In this document: piece by piece, positions 35,258 to 44,346 of the stretch | Position numbering within the stretch: position 1 is the first letter of the stretch | How the letters are laid out: each line of letters begins with the position of its first letter | From: Tepidanaerobacter sp. GT38 | Lineage (GTDB): Bacteria; Bacillota; Thermosediminibacteria; Thermosediminibacterales; Tepidanaerobacteraceae | Direction: 5' to 3' | DNA: 52,323 bases | Assembly (NCBI RefSeq): GCF_021991635.1 | Contig: NZ_JAFFJA010000050.1 | Location: forward strand, 1-52,323 | The notes under the pieces: generated by a model | Database searches by the model: none | Told to the model about the DNA's origin: nothing | The model's input: the letters and a program-made list of their open reading frames with translations, nothing else | Position numbers and translations under genes: made by a program

Positions 35258-35296
35258 AAAAAGCACCTTTTGGTTAAAACCCAAAAGGTGCTTTTT
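35258..35296. terminator. Bidirectional terminator between pbp1A and DUF523 gene
   Basis: AAAAAGCACCTTTTGG (35258-35273) and its exact complement (35281-35296) form a 16-bp stem with a 7-nt loop. Both strands end in a T-run, as expected for two convergent genes. Confidence 0.9.
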
Positions 35297-35320
35297 GTAT
35301 CTAAATATCTTCTGCGAAAC

Positions 35321-35779
35321 CTATCTTTCAATAAAATGAGACGAATCTATAACTTTTACGCCGTGGGCCTTTAAATAAGCAGCTGTAACTCCCATGCCAT
35401 CGCGCAATGTACCGCTGAAAGTGCCATCGTACACACATTTTGTACTGCAGGAAGGGCTTCTGGATTTTAAAATAGCCGTATCCGCACCGATGAGCTTTGC
35501 AAGTTTCAGTGCTTCTTCAGCACCTCTAATAAAAGCTTCTGTTACATCTTCTCCCTTATCCGTAATCACTCTAGCTTTGCCTTCCAATACATCTCGACCG
35601 TCACCGCCCGTTATTTCAGATGGATTTCTGGGGGTAGTTAAACCTCCAGCCTGTTCAGGGCAAAATGGAACAGCTTTCCCCTTTTTTACCATATCTGCAA
35701 AAATCTCATTGTAATTATGGCCGCCATTATACTTGGTATTAAAGCCTGCTAAACACGCACTTATCAAGACCCTTTTCAT
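35321..35779 (-). CDS. DUF523 family protein
   Basis: A 152-residue protein of the DUF523 family (YbbK-like), function unknown. Characteristic motifs are ISACLAG at the N-terminus, PFCPEQAGGLTTPRNP in the first third, and KSRSPSC with a nearby STKC. The conserved Cys suggest metal or redox chemistry. The stop of mutS2 overlaps the ATG (ATGA) at 35779, so translation is coupled to mutS2. Confidence 0.88.
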   Translation of the reverse strand: MKRVLISACLAGFNTKYNGGHNYNEIFADMVKKGKAVPFCPEQAGGLTTPRNPSEITGGDGRDVLEGKARVITDKGEDVTEAFIRGAEEALKLAKLIGADTAILKSRSPSCSTKCVYDGTFSGTLRDGMGVTAAYLKAHGVKVIDSSHFIER

Positions 35780-38142
35780 AATTCCACCACCGTAACGCCA
35801 GTGCCTCCTTCGTCCACATTGCCCAATCTAAATGACTTTATATCTGATCTGTTTTTGAGCATCTCATTTATCCCACGGCGCAAAGCACCGGTGCCTTTAC
35901 CATGAATTAAGGTTACTGTTTTCATGCCGGCCAGTTTGGCATCGTCCAGGTAATTGTCAATTTTAATTAAGGCTTCGTCAACGGTAAGACCCCTTAAGTC
36001 AAGTTCTCTAGATATTTCTCTAGCCTTTGTTAACGCTATAGATGCAAACCTGCTTTTTTCAATTTCTGATTCTCGCTCTTCATCAATAGGTAGAAGGCTT
36101 GCAACCGGAACGTTTATTTTCATAATGCCTACTTGTACTTGAGCGTCTTTAGAAACATCATCAATAGACAAAATATATCCTTCCTGGTTTAAACCTGAAA
36201 TCTTAACTTTCTGACCAGCTTTGAGAGGCCGCTGTTGCTTGGCTTCTACCTTAACAACAAGGGAATCTCTAGAATCCTGCAACTGTTCATCGGTCATTCT
36301 AAGCCATGCTCTGGCTTCCTGCACCGCCTTATTCCTCATACTAACTTGATCTTCGTTCTCCATGTCTTTTAAAGTTTTAATAATCTCTTCAGCTTCTCTC
36401 TGCACTTTACTTAGTATCAGTCGAGCCTCTTCTTTAGCCTTCTTAATAATCCTTTCCTGCTCTAAACGCATTTTCTTCCGTTCTTCTTCTAGTTTATCAA
36501 GTTTTTTTAGATACTCCCTTTTTAAAGCCTGCAATTTTTCGCTTTCTTCCTCTGCCTTGCTTTTTTGTTCTTCAATATGTGTAAGCATGTCTTCTATCTT
36601 CAGATTTTCTTCGGCCATTAGGCTTTTGCCGAGCTCCACTATCTCTTTTTTTAATCCAAGCCGCATCGCAATCTCAAAAGCGTTGCTCTTTCCCGGAATG
36701 CCAATCGTTAACTTATAAGTGGGGCTTAAGGTTCTCACATCAAATTCCATACTGGCATTTTCCATGCCAACTTTTGAAAAAGCAAAGGTTTTAAGTTCAC
36801 TGTAGTGGGTAGTTGCCAACACTTTGCTACCTTTTTCATAAAGATAGTTTAAAATAGCCATAGCAAGTGCAGCACCTTCTGTAGGATCCGTCCCAGCACC
36901 TAATTCGTCAAGAATTATTAAGCAATCATCGGAAGCTAAGTCAACAATTTCTTTTACATTCTTCATATGAGAGGAAAATGTGCTCAGACTCTGTTCTATG
37001 CTCTGCTCATCGCCAATATCTGCAAAGACCTCCTTGAAAACGGCAATCTCTGTACCCTCTTTGGCAGGTAGATGCAGCCCTGATTGGGCCATCAGCACAA
37101 AAAGGCCAACAGTTTTAAGTGCCACAGTTTTACCACCGGTGTTGGGACCTGTAATTATCAATATGTTAAATTTATCTCCTAAAAAAATATCCAGTGGCAC
37201 CACATGACCTTTAAGGAGCGGGTGTCTTCCTTGAGATATATTTAGATAGCCCCTGCTATTAAAAATGGGCTCGACTCCGCTTATGTCAATACTGTAGCTG
37301 GCCTTTGCCATGATAAAGTCAAGCTGTGCCAAATTATGAAGTGTATCCCTTAATAAATCGTGATTTTCTTGTATTCTTCCAGAAAGGTCCCATAAAATCC
37401 GTTCAATTTCTTTGTTTTCTTCAAGCTCCAACTGCCTAAGTTCATTATTCATCTGTACTACTGCTATAGGTTCTATGTAAAGCGTAGCGCCGCTGGCTGA
37501 TTGGTCATGGATTACTCCCGTAATGCTTCCTTTAAATTCCTGCTTCACCGGCACTACATATCGGTCTTGCCGAACAGTAACTATTGGTTCTTGCAATACT
37601 TTTTGATATTGAGGGGAAGAAATTATCTCATTAAGTTTATTCTTTATATTTTGAGCCAACATCTTTTTTTGTCGTCTGATTGCACTAAGCTTTGGACTTG
37701 CATTGTCTGATATCTCTTCTTCACTAATAATCGCCATTTCAATCTTCTCCTCTAATGATTGAAAGGAATGTAAGTTATTTATTATATTATTTATGATGGT
37801 AATATCATTTAGCTTTTTCTCGTTCCAAATGGCTTTTACTTGCCTGGCAGTCCGCATAGTGGACGCCATTTCCAGCAGTTGTCCAGGTGATAGCATAGCA
37901 CCCATTTTAGCTAAACGGAGTCCGTTTCTTATATCCTTAAGACCGGAAAGAGGAAAATTAATACCGGCTTTTAACAAGGCCACACCTTCGCTGGTTTCAC
38001 GCTGAAGTTTTTTTACAAAATCTATATCATCTAAAGGCCTCATTTGTAAGACTTTTTCTGCTGCAAGTGGTGAGATTACATACTCCTTCAATATGTTTTT
38101 TATTTTGTCATATTCTAATACGGATTGCACCTTTTTGTTCAT
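35776..38142 (-). CDS. mutS2: MutS2 endonuclease/ATPase
   Basis: A 788-residue MutS2, which suppresses recombination or rescues stalled ribosomes depending on species. The MutS core has Walker A GPNTGGKT and LDELGAGTDPTEGAAL, followed by a long coiled coil (about 510-640) and a C-terminal Smr domain with LDLRGLTVDEAL and HGKGTGALRRG. The ATG at 38142 follows GGTGA and overlaps the polX stop (ATGA). An upstream in-frame ATG at 38214 lies inside polX and has no ribosome site. Confidence 0.95.
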   Translation of the reverse strand: MNKKVQSVLEYDKIKNILKEYVISPLAAEKVLQMRPLDDIDFVKKLQRETSEGVALLKAGINFPLSGLKDIRNGLRLAKMGAMLSPGQLLEMASTMRTARQVKAIWNEKKLNDITIINNIINNLHSFQSLEEKIEMAIISEEEISDNASPKLSAIRRQKKMLAQNIKNKLNEIISSPQYQKVLQEPIVTVRQDRYVVPVKQEFKGSITGVIHDQSASGATLYIEPIAVVQMNNELRQLELEENKEIERILWDLSGRIQENHDLLRDTLHNLAQLDFIMAKASYSIDISGVEPIFNSRGYLNISQGRHPLLKGHVVPLDIFLGDKFNILIITGPNTGGKTVALKTVGLFVLMAQSGLHLPAKEGTEIAVFKEVFADIGDEQSIEQSLSTFSSHMKNVKEIVDLASDDCLIILDELGAGTDPTEGAALAMAILNYLYEKGSKVLATTHYSELKTFAFSKVGMENASMEFDVRTLSPTYKLTIGIPGKSNAFEIAMRLGLKKEIVELGKSLMAEENLKIEDMLTHIEEQKSKAEEESEKLQALKREYLKKLDKLEEERKKMRLEQERIIKKAKEEARLILSKVQREAEEIIKTLKDMENEDQVSMRNKAVQEARAWLRMTDEQLQDSRDSLVVKVEAKQQRPLKAGQKVKISGLNQEGYILSIDDVSKDAQVQVGIMKINVPVASLLPIDEERESEIEKSRFASIALTKAREISRELDLRGLTVDEALIKIDNYLDDAKLAGMKTVTLIHGKGTGALRRGINEMLKNRSDIKSFRLGNVDEGGTGVTVVEL

Positions 38143-39860
38143 TTCATCACCTTTAAGAATTCTAAAAGTTTTTCCAGTGAAAAAGTGTTTATAATGTTTT
38201 CTGCAGTAAGCCACCCGCGCCTAGCTACCCATATTCCGTACATTATGTCAGTTAGTGCTTCACTGCTGTGGGCGTCTGTGTTTATGGCAATTTTTATTCC
38301 CTTTTCCATCGCCCGCTTTACATATACATCGTTTAAGTCAAGTCTGTCAGGTGAAGAATTTATTTCAAGCACTGTACCTGTTTGAGCTGCAGCTTCTAAA
38401 ACCGAATCCATATCCACATCGTAAGGTGCCCGGCCGTTTAATATCCTGCCGGTGGGATGTGCTATTATATTTACATATGGATTGTAGCAGGCTTTGACGA
38501 TGCGCGAAGTTAATGTTTTTTGGTCCTGTTTAAATCCGCTGTGCACCGATGCTATTACTACGTCCAACTCCTTTAATATGTCATCACCCAGATCCAAACT
38601 TCCGTCAGTCAAAATGTCAACTTCTATACCCGTTAATATTCGTATGCCTTTACTTTTGGCATTTAAGTCTTTTATTATCTCAAGCTGCTCTCTCAAACGC
38701 CGTTCATCAAGGCCTCGTGCAATTCTAAGAGACTTTGAATGGTCTGTTATAGCTATATATTCATATCCAAGGGCTTTTGCCTTTTCAGCTATAGCTTCTA
38801 TCGAACTTATTCCATCACTGAAGTTGCTGTGGACATGAAGATCCCCACGTATATCTTCCAACTTTACAACATCAGGTAGATTATCCAAAAGAGCTGCCTC
38901 AATCTCGCCTCGATCTTCTCTGAGCTCAGGAATTATATACGGCATGCCGAATTTTGAGTAAAGTTCTTCTTCACTTTTAGGACAAAAGACCTCTCCGCTT
39001 TCTTTTTCGAAAATCCCGTATTCGTTTAATGTGTATCCATTCTTTAAAGCTATACTCCTGAGCTTCGCATTGTGCTCTTTGCTACCGGTAAAATGTTGCA
39101 TAGCAGAATAAAACTCATGGGGCTTTACTACTCTTAAATCCAACTGAATTCCCATATTGAGCATAACACTGATTTTAGTTGGCCCTTGAGCTATGACCTC
39201 CGAAATAATCGGAAGCTTTAGCAAATCTTTTGCTAAAGCATCAGGTTTTTTCGCAGCAACTACGATATCTATGTCTTTAACCGTGTCTTTTTTACGACGA
39301 AGGCTTCCTGCAATGCCAATGTTGGTTATTTCCTTTATACTGGAAAGAATATCTACAATCCTATTTGCAACTGGCAAGGCAATCGCCAGCAGCACCCTAT
39401 CTCCCTGACCCTTTAGGGTTTGTATACCTTTTAAAATTGACTGTTCAGTCTTTACACCCATACCCGGTAATGCCCTGAGTTTATGGGCTCGTGCAGCTTT
39501 TTCTAATTCTTCAATTGATGAAATGCCTAGATTATCGTAAATAACTTTTATTTTCTTTGCACCAAGTCCCGGAATTTTGAGCATTTCTACTAGGCCCCGG
39601 GGAAAATCCTTTCTGAGCTCTTCATAGTACCGGCATGTACCGGTATTTATTATTTCACGGATTTTCTCCTCCAAAGCCTTTCCAATGCCCTCTATTTCCT
39701 GTAATTGAGACTTTCTTGCTAATTCTTCTATCTCAAAAGGGAGATTTTCTATTATGTGTGCAGCTTTGCGATATGCTCTTATTTTAAAAAAGTTCTCGCC
39801 CTTGATTTCTAAAATGTCGGCAATGTCATTGAATATAAATGCTACTTCAAAATTTCGCAT
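38139..39860 (-). CDS. polX: Family X DNA polymerase with PHP domain
   Basis: A 573-residue bacterial PolX. The N-terminal polymerase beta-like part has helix-hairpin-helix motifs (EGIGKALEEKI, IPGLGAKKI, PGMGVKTEQ) and GSLRRKKDTVKDIDIVV with the catalytic aspartates. The C-terminal PHP domain begins with GDLHVHSNFSDG near residue 330 and ends with INTDAHSSEAL, giving 3'-5' exonuclease activity in known members. It acts in DNA repair. The ATG at 39860 follows GAAGGG. The order zapA-polX-mutS2 is widely conserved in Firmicutes. Confidence 0.95.
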   Translation of the reverse strand: MRNFEVAFIFNDIADILEIKGENFFKIRAYRKAAHIIENLPFEIEELARKSQLQEIEGIGKALEEKIREIINTGTCRYYEELRKDFPRGLVEMLKIPGLGAKKIKVIYDNLGISSIEELEKAARAHKLRALPGMGVKTEQSILKGIQTLKGQGDRVLLAIALPVANRIVDILSSIKEITNIGIAGSLRRKKDTVKDIDIVVAAKKPDALAKDLLKLPIISEVIAQGPTKISVMLNMGIQLDLRVVKPHEFYSAMQHFTGSKEHNAKLRSIALKNGYTLNEYGIFEKESGEVFCPKSEEELYSKFGMPYIIPELREDRGEIEAALLDNLPDVVKLEDIRGDLHVHSNFSDGISSIEAIAEKAKALGYEYIAITDHSKSLRIARGLDERRLREQLEIIKDLNAKSKGIRILTGIEVDILTDGSLDLGDDILKELDVVIASVHSGFKQDQKTLTSRIVKACYNPYVNIIAHPTGRILNGRAPYDVDMDSVLEAAAQTGTVLEINSSPDRLDLNDVYVKRAMEKGIKIAINTDAHSSEALTDIMYGIWVARRGWLTAENIINTFSLEKLLEFLKVMK

Positions 39861-39866
39861 AACCCA

Positions 39867-40136
39867 TCAACCCTTCGTTTCGCTATCAAAAGCGGTTAAA
39901 AACTCATCATATTCCTGCTTTAATTTAAATAACTCATCAGTAATGTTTATTGCCGCCAGCACTGCCAATTGGGTTCTGTTTAACTTGGAACAATTTTGTT
40001 CCAAATCATGCATCTTTTTATCCACATATCGAGCCACTTGTCTAATATATTCCTCAGATACTGTTCCCTTTATATAATAATCTTCTCCATTAATTTTAAC
40101 TTTAACCCGATTTATTGCCTTAGTTTCATTGGACAT
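39867..40136 (-). CDS. zapA: Cell division protein ZapA
   Basis: An 89-residue ZapA, which cross-links FtsZ filaments at midcell. It has the N-terminal KVKINGEDYYIKG strand pair, the EYIRQVARYVDKKM helix and a coiled-coil C-terminus. The ATG at 40136 is chosen because GGGGTGG lies just upstream; an ATG at 40166 would add ten residues without a ribosome site. It lies 6 bp before polX. Confidence 0.9.
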   Translation of the reverse strand: MSNETKAINRVKVKINGEDYYIKGTVSEEYIRQVARYVDKKMHDLEQNCSKLNRTQLAVLAAINITDELFKLKQEYDEFLTAFDSETKG

Positions 40137-40173
40137 GCAGACCACCCCAATTTTTTCATATGCCATAACATTT

Positions 40174-40200
40174 TAAGAAGCGGCAAGTAGCCGCTTCTTA
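40174..40200. terminator. Perfect hairpin between pheT and zapA
   Basis: TAAGAAGCGGC, a 5-nt loop, then GCCGCTTCTTA is a perfect 11-bp stem. The T-run (TTTTTGC) follows it on the plus strand, whereas on the minus strand, the direction of pheT and zapA, only AAAATG follows. It may still attenuate the pheT transcript. Confidence 0.55.
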
Positions 40201-40248
40201 TTTTTGCAAGCAGTTATTTAATTATTCTTCAAATATCTGTAAAATCCT

Positions 40249-42645
40249 TTATTTTCTCAAAGTAGCGTCAAATTTTTCATAGAGTCCTGTCTGTATCTTT
40301 TCTATAATGTCATTAACCTCTTTATCAGTAAGTGTTCTGTCTTCAGCTCTAAAAATCAGGGAAAAAGCCATGCTCTTGTATCCTTTGGCTATCTGACTTC
40401 CTTGATACACATCAAAGAGCTCTACTTTTTCTAACAGTTCTCCTCCAATTTCTTTTATTGTACTAATTATATCATCTGCTAAAATCCTTTCCTTTACAAC
40501 TATAGCTAGATCCCTATCTGATGCTGGGAATTTTGGCAGTGGCTTGAACACAATTTTCCGCGAAGCTTTACTTAAAATTGTATCTAGATTTAACTCTGCC
40601 AGATAGGTCTTTTTACTTATTTCATAGTTTTCCAGCACATCCGGGTGTACTTCACCTGCATATCCAATCTCTTGACCATCAATTTCAATACATGCACAGC
40701 GACCTGTGTGGAAAGCAAAATGTCGTGACTGTATAAATTTGTAATCTCGTATTTGCAATTTGTTGAAAATAGTTTCTATTATTTGCTTTAAATCATAAAA
40801 ATCAATTGTATCTCCGCACAAGCCAATGGAAATTCGCTTGTTCTCATAGGGAAGTTCCTCTAGAGGCAGTTTTTTAGGCAGATAAACTGCTCCAACTTCA
40901 AAAAGCTTTAAGTCATGGGCTTTGTGGCTTAAATTGAAACTGACCACATCAAGCATATTCGGTATAAGGGTGGTTCGCATTATGCTGTGGTCTTCACCCA
41001 ATGGGTTTAAAAGGGTTATGACTTGCCGCAGGTCACTTTCTTTCGGAGCATTTATATTGTCAAACACCTTAGGGCTTACAAAAGAATAAGTATAAATTTC
41101 AGAATATCCGTTATGGACCAACAAATCCTTTATGTCATTTAAGTATTTTTGCTGTGAATTTAACCTGCCATGGGTTACATTGCCTTCGGGCAAAGTAATC
41201 GGCAATCTGTCATAACCATAGATTCTGGCTATTTCCTCTACGATGTCCGCTTCCTGGGTAATGTCCATTCTAAATGAGGGGACAATTGCTTCAAACCCAT
41301 CGCTGGTCGTGTTCACCTTAATCTCCAAGCGATTAAGTATATCTACCATTTCATCAGCACTAATATCGGTTCCCAGAACCTTATTTATTCTCTCAGGATT
41401 AAAGGGAACTACTTTCGAAGAAGTTTTACGAGGAAATACATCCACATAACCCTTTAATACTTTTCCTGCCCCAAGCTGTTCAATTAATTCGCATGCCCTG
41501 TCGGCCGCTTTTAAGCACAAGTTAGGGTCGATACCCTTTTCAAATCTCATGGAAGACTCAGACCGAAGGCCCAGCTGTCTTGAAGTCTGTCTTATGCTAG
41601 AACCTAAGAAATTAGCTGATTCCAACAAAATTCGGGTGGTAGTAGGAGTTATTTCTGAGTTGGCTCCTCCCATCACTCCAGCAACAGCTAAAGGCTTATT
41701 GATGTCTGCGATAACCAGCATATTTTCATTTAGGTCTCTTGTGACACCATCAAGTGTATCTAATTTCTCCGGTGGCTTGCCTCGGCGCACAATAATTGTA
41801 CCGCCTTCTACTTTGTCAAAGTCAAAGGCATGTAAAGGCTGCCCAAGCTCAAGCATGACATAGTTTGTAATATCGACTATGTTGTTGATAGGCCGCACTC
41901 CACATGTTTGTAATCGCCGCTGCATCCAGAGGGGAGAAGGTTTTATTACCACATCTTCTACTATTCGCGCTACATATCGATGGCACAAGTCCTCAGCTTC
42001 TATGTAGATCTTAGCTACGTCTTGAGCTGTTTTTTCTGATTCTTCTTTTAAGCAAATAGCAGGTACGTTAAAATCAAGTTTAAAAGTTGCGGCAACTTCC
42101 CTAGCCATCCCCGTAATGCTTAAACAATCTGAACGGTTTGGCGTTATCTCAAAGTCTATAACCGTATCTTCTAAATTTAAGTATTCTTTGATATCAGCGC
42201 CTACAGGAGCATTTTCTGGCAGAATGAAGATTCCCTCTTGAACTTCCTTAGGCAAACCGTGGTCGTCAAAACCCAATTCTTCCGCTGAACACAGCATTCC
42301 TGCCGATTCTACTTGCCTAAGTTTTGACTTTTTAATTTTTTTGCCTCCTGCAATAGTTGCACCGTGCAGGGCAACAGGCACCTTATCTCCTTCTTTGATA
42401 TTGGTGGCTCCCGTTACTACCTGTAGTTCTTCGGTGCCTACATTTACTTGTACAACAAGCAATTTATCTGCATTAGGATGTTTTTCCACTTTTGTAATAA
42501 GACCTATGACGACGTTGCTAATTTCCTTGCCATAGTGCTCAATACCTTCCACATTAGATCCGGACATAGTTAGCCTTTTTGATAATTCATTAATGTCATT
42601 GGGTACATCAACAAAATCTTTTAACCATCTAATTGGCACCAGCAT
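40249..42645 (-). CDS. pheT: Phenylalanyl-tRNA synthetase beta subunit
   Basis: A 798-residue PheT. It has the N-terminal tRNA-binding EMAP/OB domain (about 40-150, with KHPNADKLLVVQV), the B3/B4 editing region, the B5 domain with RSESSMRFEKGID, the catalytic-like core, and the C-terminal FDX-ACB anticodon domain (FPASDRDLAIVV). It forms an alpha2-beta2 enzyme with PheS. The ATG at 42645 follows AAGGAGG. It is 15 bp after pheS. Confidence 0.97.
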   Translation of the reverse strand: MLVPIRWLKDFVDVPNDINELSKRLTMSGSNVEGIEHYGKEISNVVIGLITKVEKHPNADKLLVVQVNVGTEELQVVTGATNIKEGDKVPVALHGATIAGGKKIKKSKLRQVESAGMLCSAEELGFDDHGLPKEVQEGIFILPENAPVGADIKEYLNLEDTVIDFEITPNRSDCLSITGMAREVAATFKLDFNVPAICLKEESEKTAQDVAKIYIEAEDLCHRYVARIVEDVVIKPSPLWMQRRLQTCGVRPINNIVDITNYVMLELGQPLHAFDFDKVEGGTIIVRRGKPPEKLDTLDGVTRDLNENMLVIADINKPLAVAGVMGGANSEITPTTTRILLESANFLGSSIRQTSRQLGLRSESSMRFEKGIDPNLCLKAADRACELIEQLGAGKVLKGYVDVFPRKTSSKVVPFNPERINKVLGTDISADEMVDILNRLEIKVNTTSDGFEAIVPSFRMDITQEADIVEEIARIYGYDRLPITLPEGNVTHGRLNSQQKYLNDIKDLLVHNGYSEIYTYSFVSPKVFDNINAPKESDLRQVITLLNPLGEDHSIMRTTLIPNMLDVVSFNLSHKAHDLKLFEVGAVYLPKKLPLEELPYENKRISIGLCGDTIDFYDLKQIIETIFNKLQIRDYKFIQSRHFAFHTGRCACIEIDGQEIGYAGEVHPDVLENYEISKKTYLAELNLDTILSKASRKIVFKPLPKFPASDRDLAIVVKERILADDIISTIKEIGGELLEKVELFDVYQGSQIAKGYKSMAFSLIFRAEDRTLTDKEVNDIIEKIQTGLYEKFDATLRK

Positions 42646-42660
42646 TCAAATATCCTCCTT

Positions 42661-43677
42661 CTAAAACTGCTTTAAAAATCTCACATCATTTTCGAAAAAG
42701 AGTCTTAAATCATTGATTCCATATTTTAGCATTGCAATCCTTTCAACACCCATTCCAAAAGCAAAACCATTAACTTTTTCCGGATCAAAGCCAACATTTC
42801 TTAAAACATTCGGATGAACCATACCACATCCAAGAATTTCAAGCCAACCTGTGTAGCCGCAGATGCGGCACCCTTTACCTGCACAAGCTATACATGATAT
42901 ATCCATTTCTGCACTGGGCTCCGTAAACGGGAAAAAATGGGGGCGAAACCGCGCCTTTCGATCGTGCCCAAACATTTCCTGCACAAACTTAACAAGGGTG
43001 CCTTTTAGATCTCCCATAGTAAATCCTTCACCTACAGCTAGTCCCTCTACCTGATGAAACATAGGTGAGTGGGTAGCATCTACAGCATCCGAACGATAAA
43101 CTCTGCCGGGCGCAATGATTTTCAAAGGTGGCTTTTGCTTTTCCATGGTTCTCACTTGAACCGGTGAAGTCTGTGTTCTAAGCAGGATATTTTCGGTAAT
43201 ATAAAATGTGTCTTGAACATCCCTGGCCGGATGGTCGGGTGGTGTGTTTAAAGCCTCGAAATTATAGTAATCTAGTTCAATTTCCGGTCCTTCTACCACT
43301 TCATACCCCAAGCCTATAAATATATCCCTGATTTCATCCATAACCAAAGTCAGTGGATGTTTGCTACCTATTGATATTTTTGTAGGAATGGTTACATCTA
43401 CAAACTCCTGCTGCATCTTTTGCTCTTTCAGTGCTTTCTTTAAAATCTGCATTTTCTCGCTAAATTTGCTTTCAAGGTCGTCCTTTATTTCGTTGGCCAT
43501 TTTTCCGATAACAGGCCTCTCTTCTTGCGAAAGACTTGCCATGCCTCTGAGGATTTGTGTAAGTTCACCCTTTTTGCCCAAAATCTTTACTCTTAGGCTA
43601 TTTAATTCGTCTATATTTTGTAGATTGTCTATGGCTTGTATAGCTTCTTCTTTTAAGCGCATTAAATCTTCTTTCAA
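42661..43677 (-). CDS. pheS: Phenylalanyl-tRNA synthetase alpha subunit
   Basis: A 338-residue class II synthetase subunit. Motif 2 is around [11 protein letters not shown], and motif 3 is [14 protein letters not shown]. The start is TTG at 43677, nine bases after GGGAGG. It aligns with the first residues of Bacillus PheS (M-E-E-K-L). An ATG at 43698 lies on the ribosome site and an ATG at 43662 is too far from it. The pheST operon is controlled by a Phe T-box. Confidence 0.95.
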   Translation of the reverse strand: MKEDLMRLKEEAIQAIDNLQNIDELNSLRVKILGKKGELTQILRGMASLSQEERPVIGKMANEIKDDLESKFSEKMQILKKALKEQKMQQEFVDVTIPTKISIGSKHPLTLVMDEIRDIFIGLGYEVVEGPEIELDYYNFEALNTPPDHPARDVQDTFYITENILLRTQTSPVQVRTMEKQKPPLKIIAPGRVYRSDAVDATHSPMFHQVEGLAVGEGFTMGDLKGTLVKFVQEMFGHDRKARFRPHFFPFTEPSAEMDISCIACAGKGCRICGYTGWLEILGCGMVHPNVLRNVGFDPEKVNGFAFGMGVERIAMLKYGINDLRLFFENDVRFLKQF

Positions 43678-43713
43678 TTTTATATACCTCCCGCACATTT
43701 ATCTATAGTAATG

Positions 43714-43940
43714 AAAAAGCTTCCGCCCTGCTAGGGACGAAAGCTTCCTTCCGTGGTACCACCCTTTTTCAGTTTGAAAAACAAACTCTCATTATTCAGT
43801 AACGGCGAAAACCGAGGAGACCTACTAAAATTCAGCCCCCCTGCTCCAGAGTGAACTTCGGTGGAATCAACCATAAGAAGGCTTTCAGTCAACGACCCTC
43901 TCTCCCTGAAAGGCTCCTCCACTTACTCTCTCCTTCATAG
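43714..43940 (-). ncRNA. T-box leader of pheST (phenylalanine)
   Basis: On the minus strand the core GGGTGGTACCACGG (43764-43751) is followed by the terminator AAGCTTTCGTCCC/GGGCGGAAGCTT (43746-43717) with T-run. The specifier is TTC (43855-43853) in the context GAAGTTCACTCTGGAG, matching tRNA-Phe. Confidence 0.93.
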
Positions 43941-43943
43941 CTT

Positions 43944-44033
43944 TTATGTTGTTAATAATTCTTTATAAATAAGATAAGCAGTAATAGAACCTGTAACCTC
44001 AAAAATATTCCAAAAAAAGTCGGCGGTCAGCAT
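43944..44033 (-). CDS. yqzL: YqzL-like 29-residue protein
   Basis: A minus-strand reading frame from ATG 44033 to TAA 43944 encodes 29 residues including FFWNIFEVTG then SITAYLIYKELL. This matches the short YqzL-type proteins of clostridia, whose conserved part is (F/Y)W..FE.TGSI.AYL.YK. The function is unknown. A weak GGAAAGGG site lies 9 nt upstream. It is the first gene of the pheST transcript: the promoter is 35 bp upstream, and the T-box follows immediately after its stop. Confidence 0.75.
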   Translation of the reverse strand: MLTADFFWNIFEVTGSITAYLIYKELLTT

Positions 44034-44066
44034 CGGAACACGCCCTTTCCCGTAAGGTTTACCACT

Positions 44067-44095
44067 ATTATAGCACAGCACAAAAGTATTTACAA
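44067..44095 (-). promoter_or_regulatory. Promoter of the yqzL-pheST transcript
   Basis: TTGTAA (44095-44090), 17 bp, then a perfect TATAAT (44072-44067) on the minus strand. The next stretch, 44096-44346, is AT-rich, and I see no gene or strong terminator in it. Confidence 0.7.
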
Positions 44096-44346
44096 GAGAA
44101 AGAACTCTAATGTTATTGACAGGTAAAAGTTTATAGCCATTTCTTCACAACTTTCATTCTGTACAATAATTTCAGTTGTTTTACTCTATAAACATCAATT
44201 CCGCTAGTTGCAGTTAAAACTGTACTTCAACTCTTATTAACTTACTTCTTTAAAATATACTTTTATAAAATTGATGGAATTACCTTTATTTTACAAAGAG
44301 CTCACTTAACATATATTACTAAGTTATTTTATTAATAATATATAAT

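Noticed and set aside
43731..43922. A 63-residue minus-strand frame ending near the pheS leader terminator
   Set aside because: It covers the T-box core, specifier and antiterminator, so it is structured RNA and not a gene.
44096..44346. Possible gene, promoter or terminator between pheST and the SIS gene
   Set aside because: AT-rich, no open frame with a ribosome site and only weak short inverted repeats.
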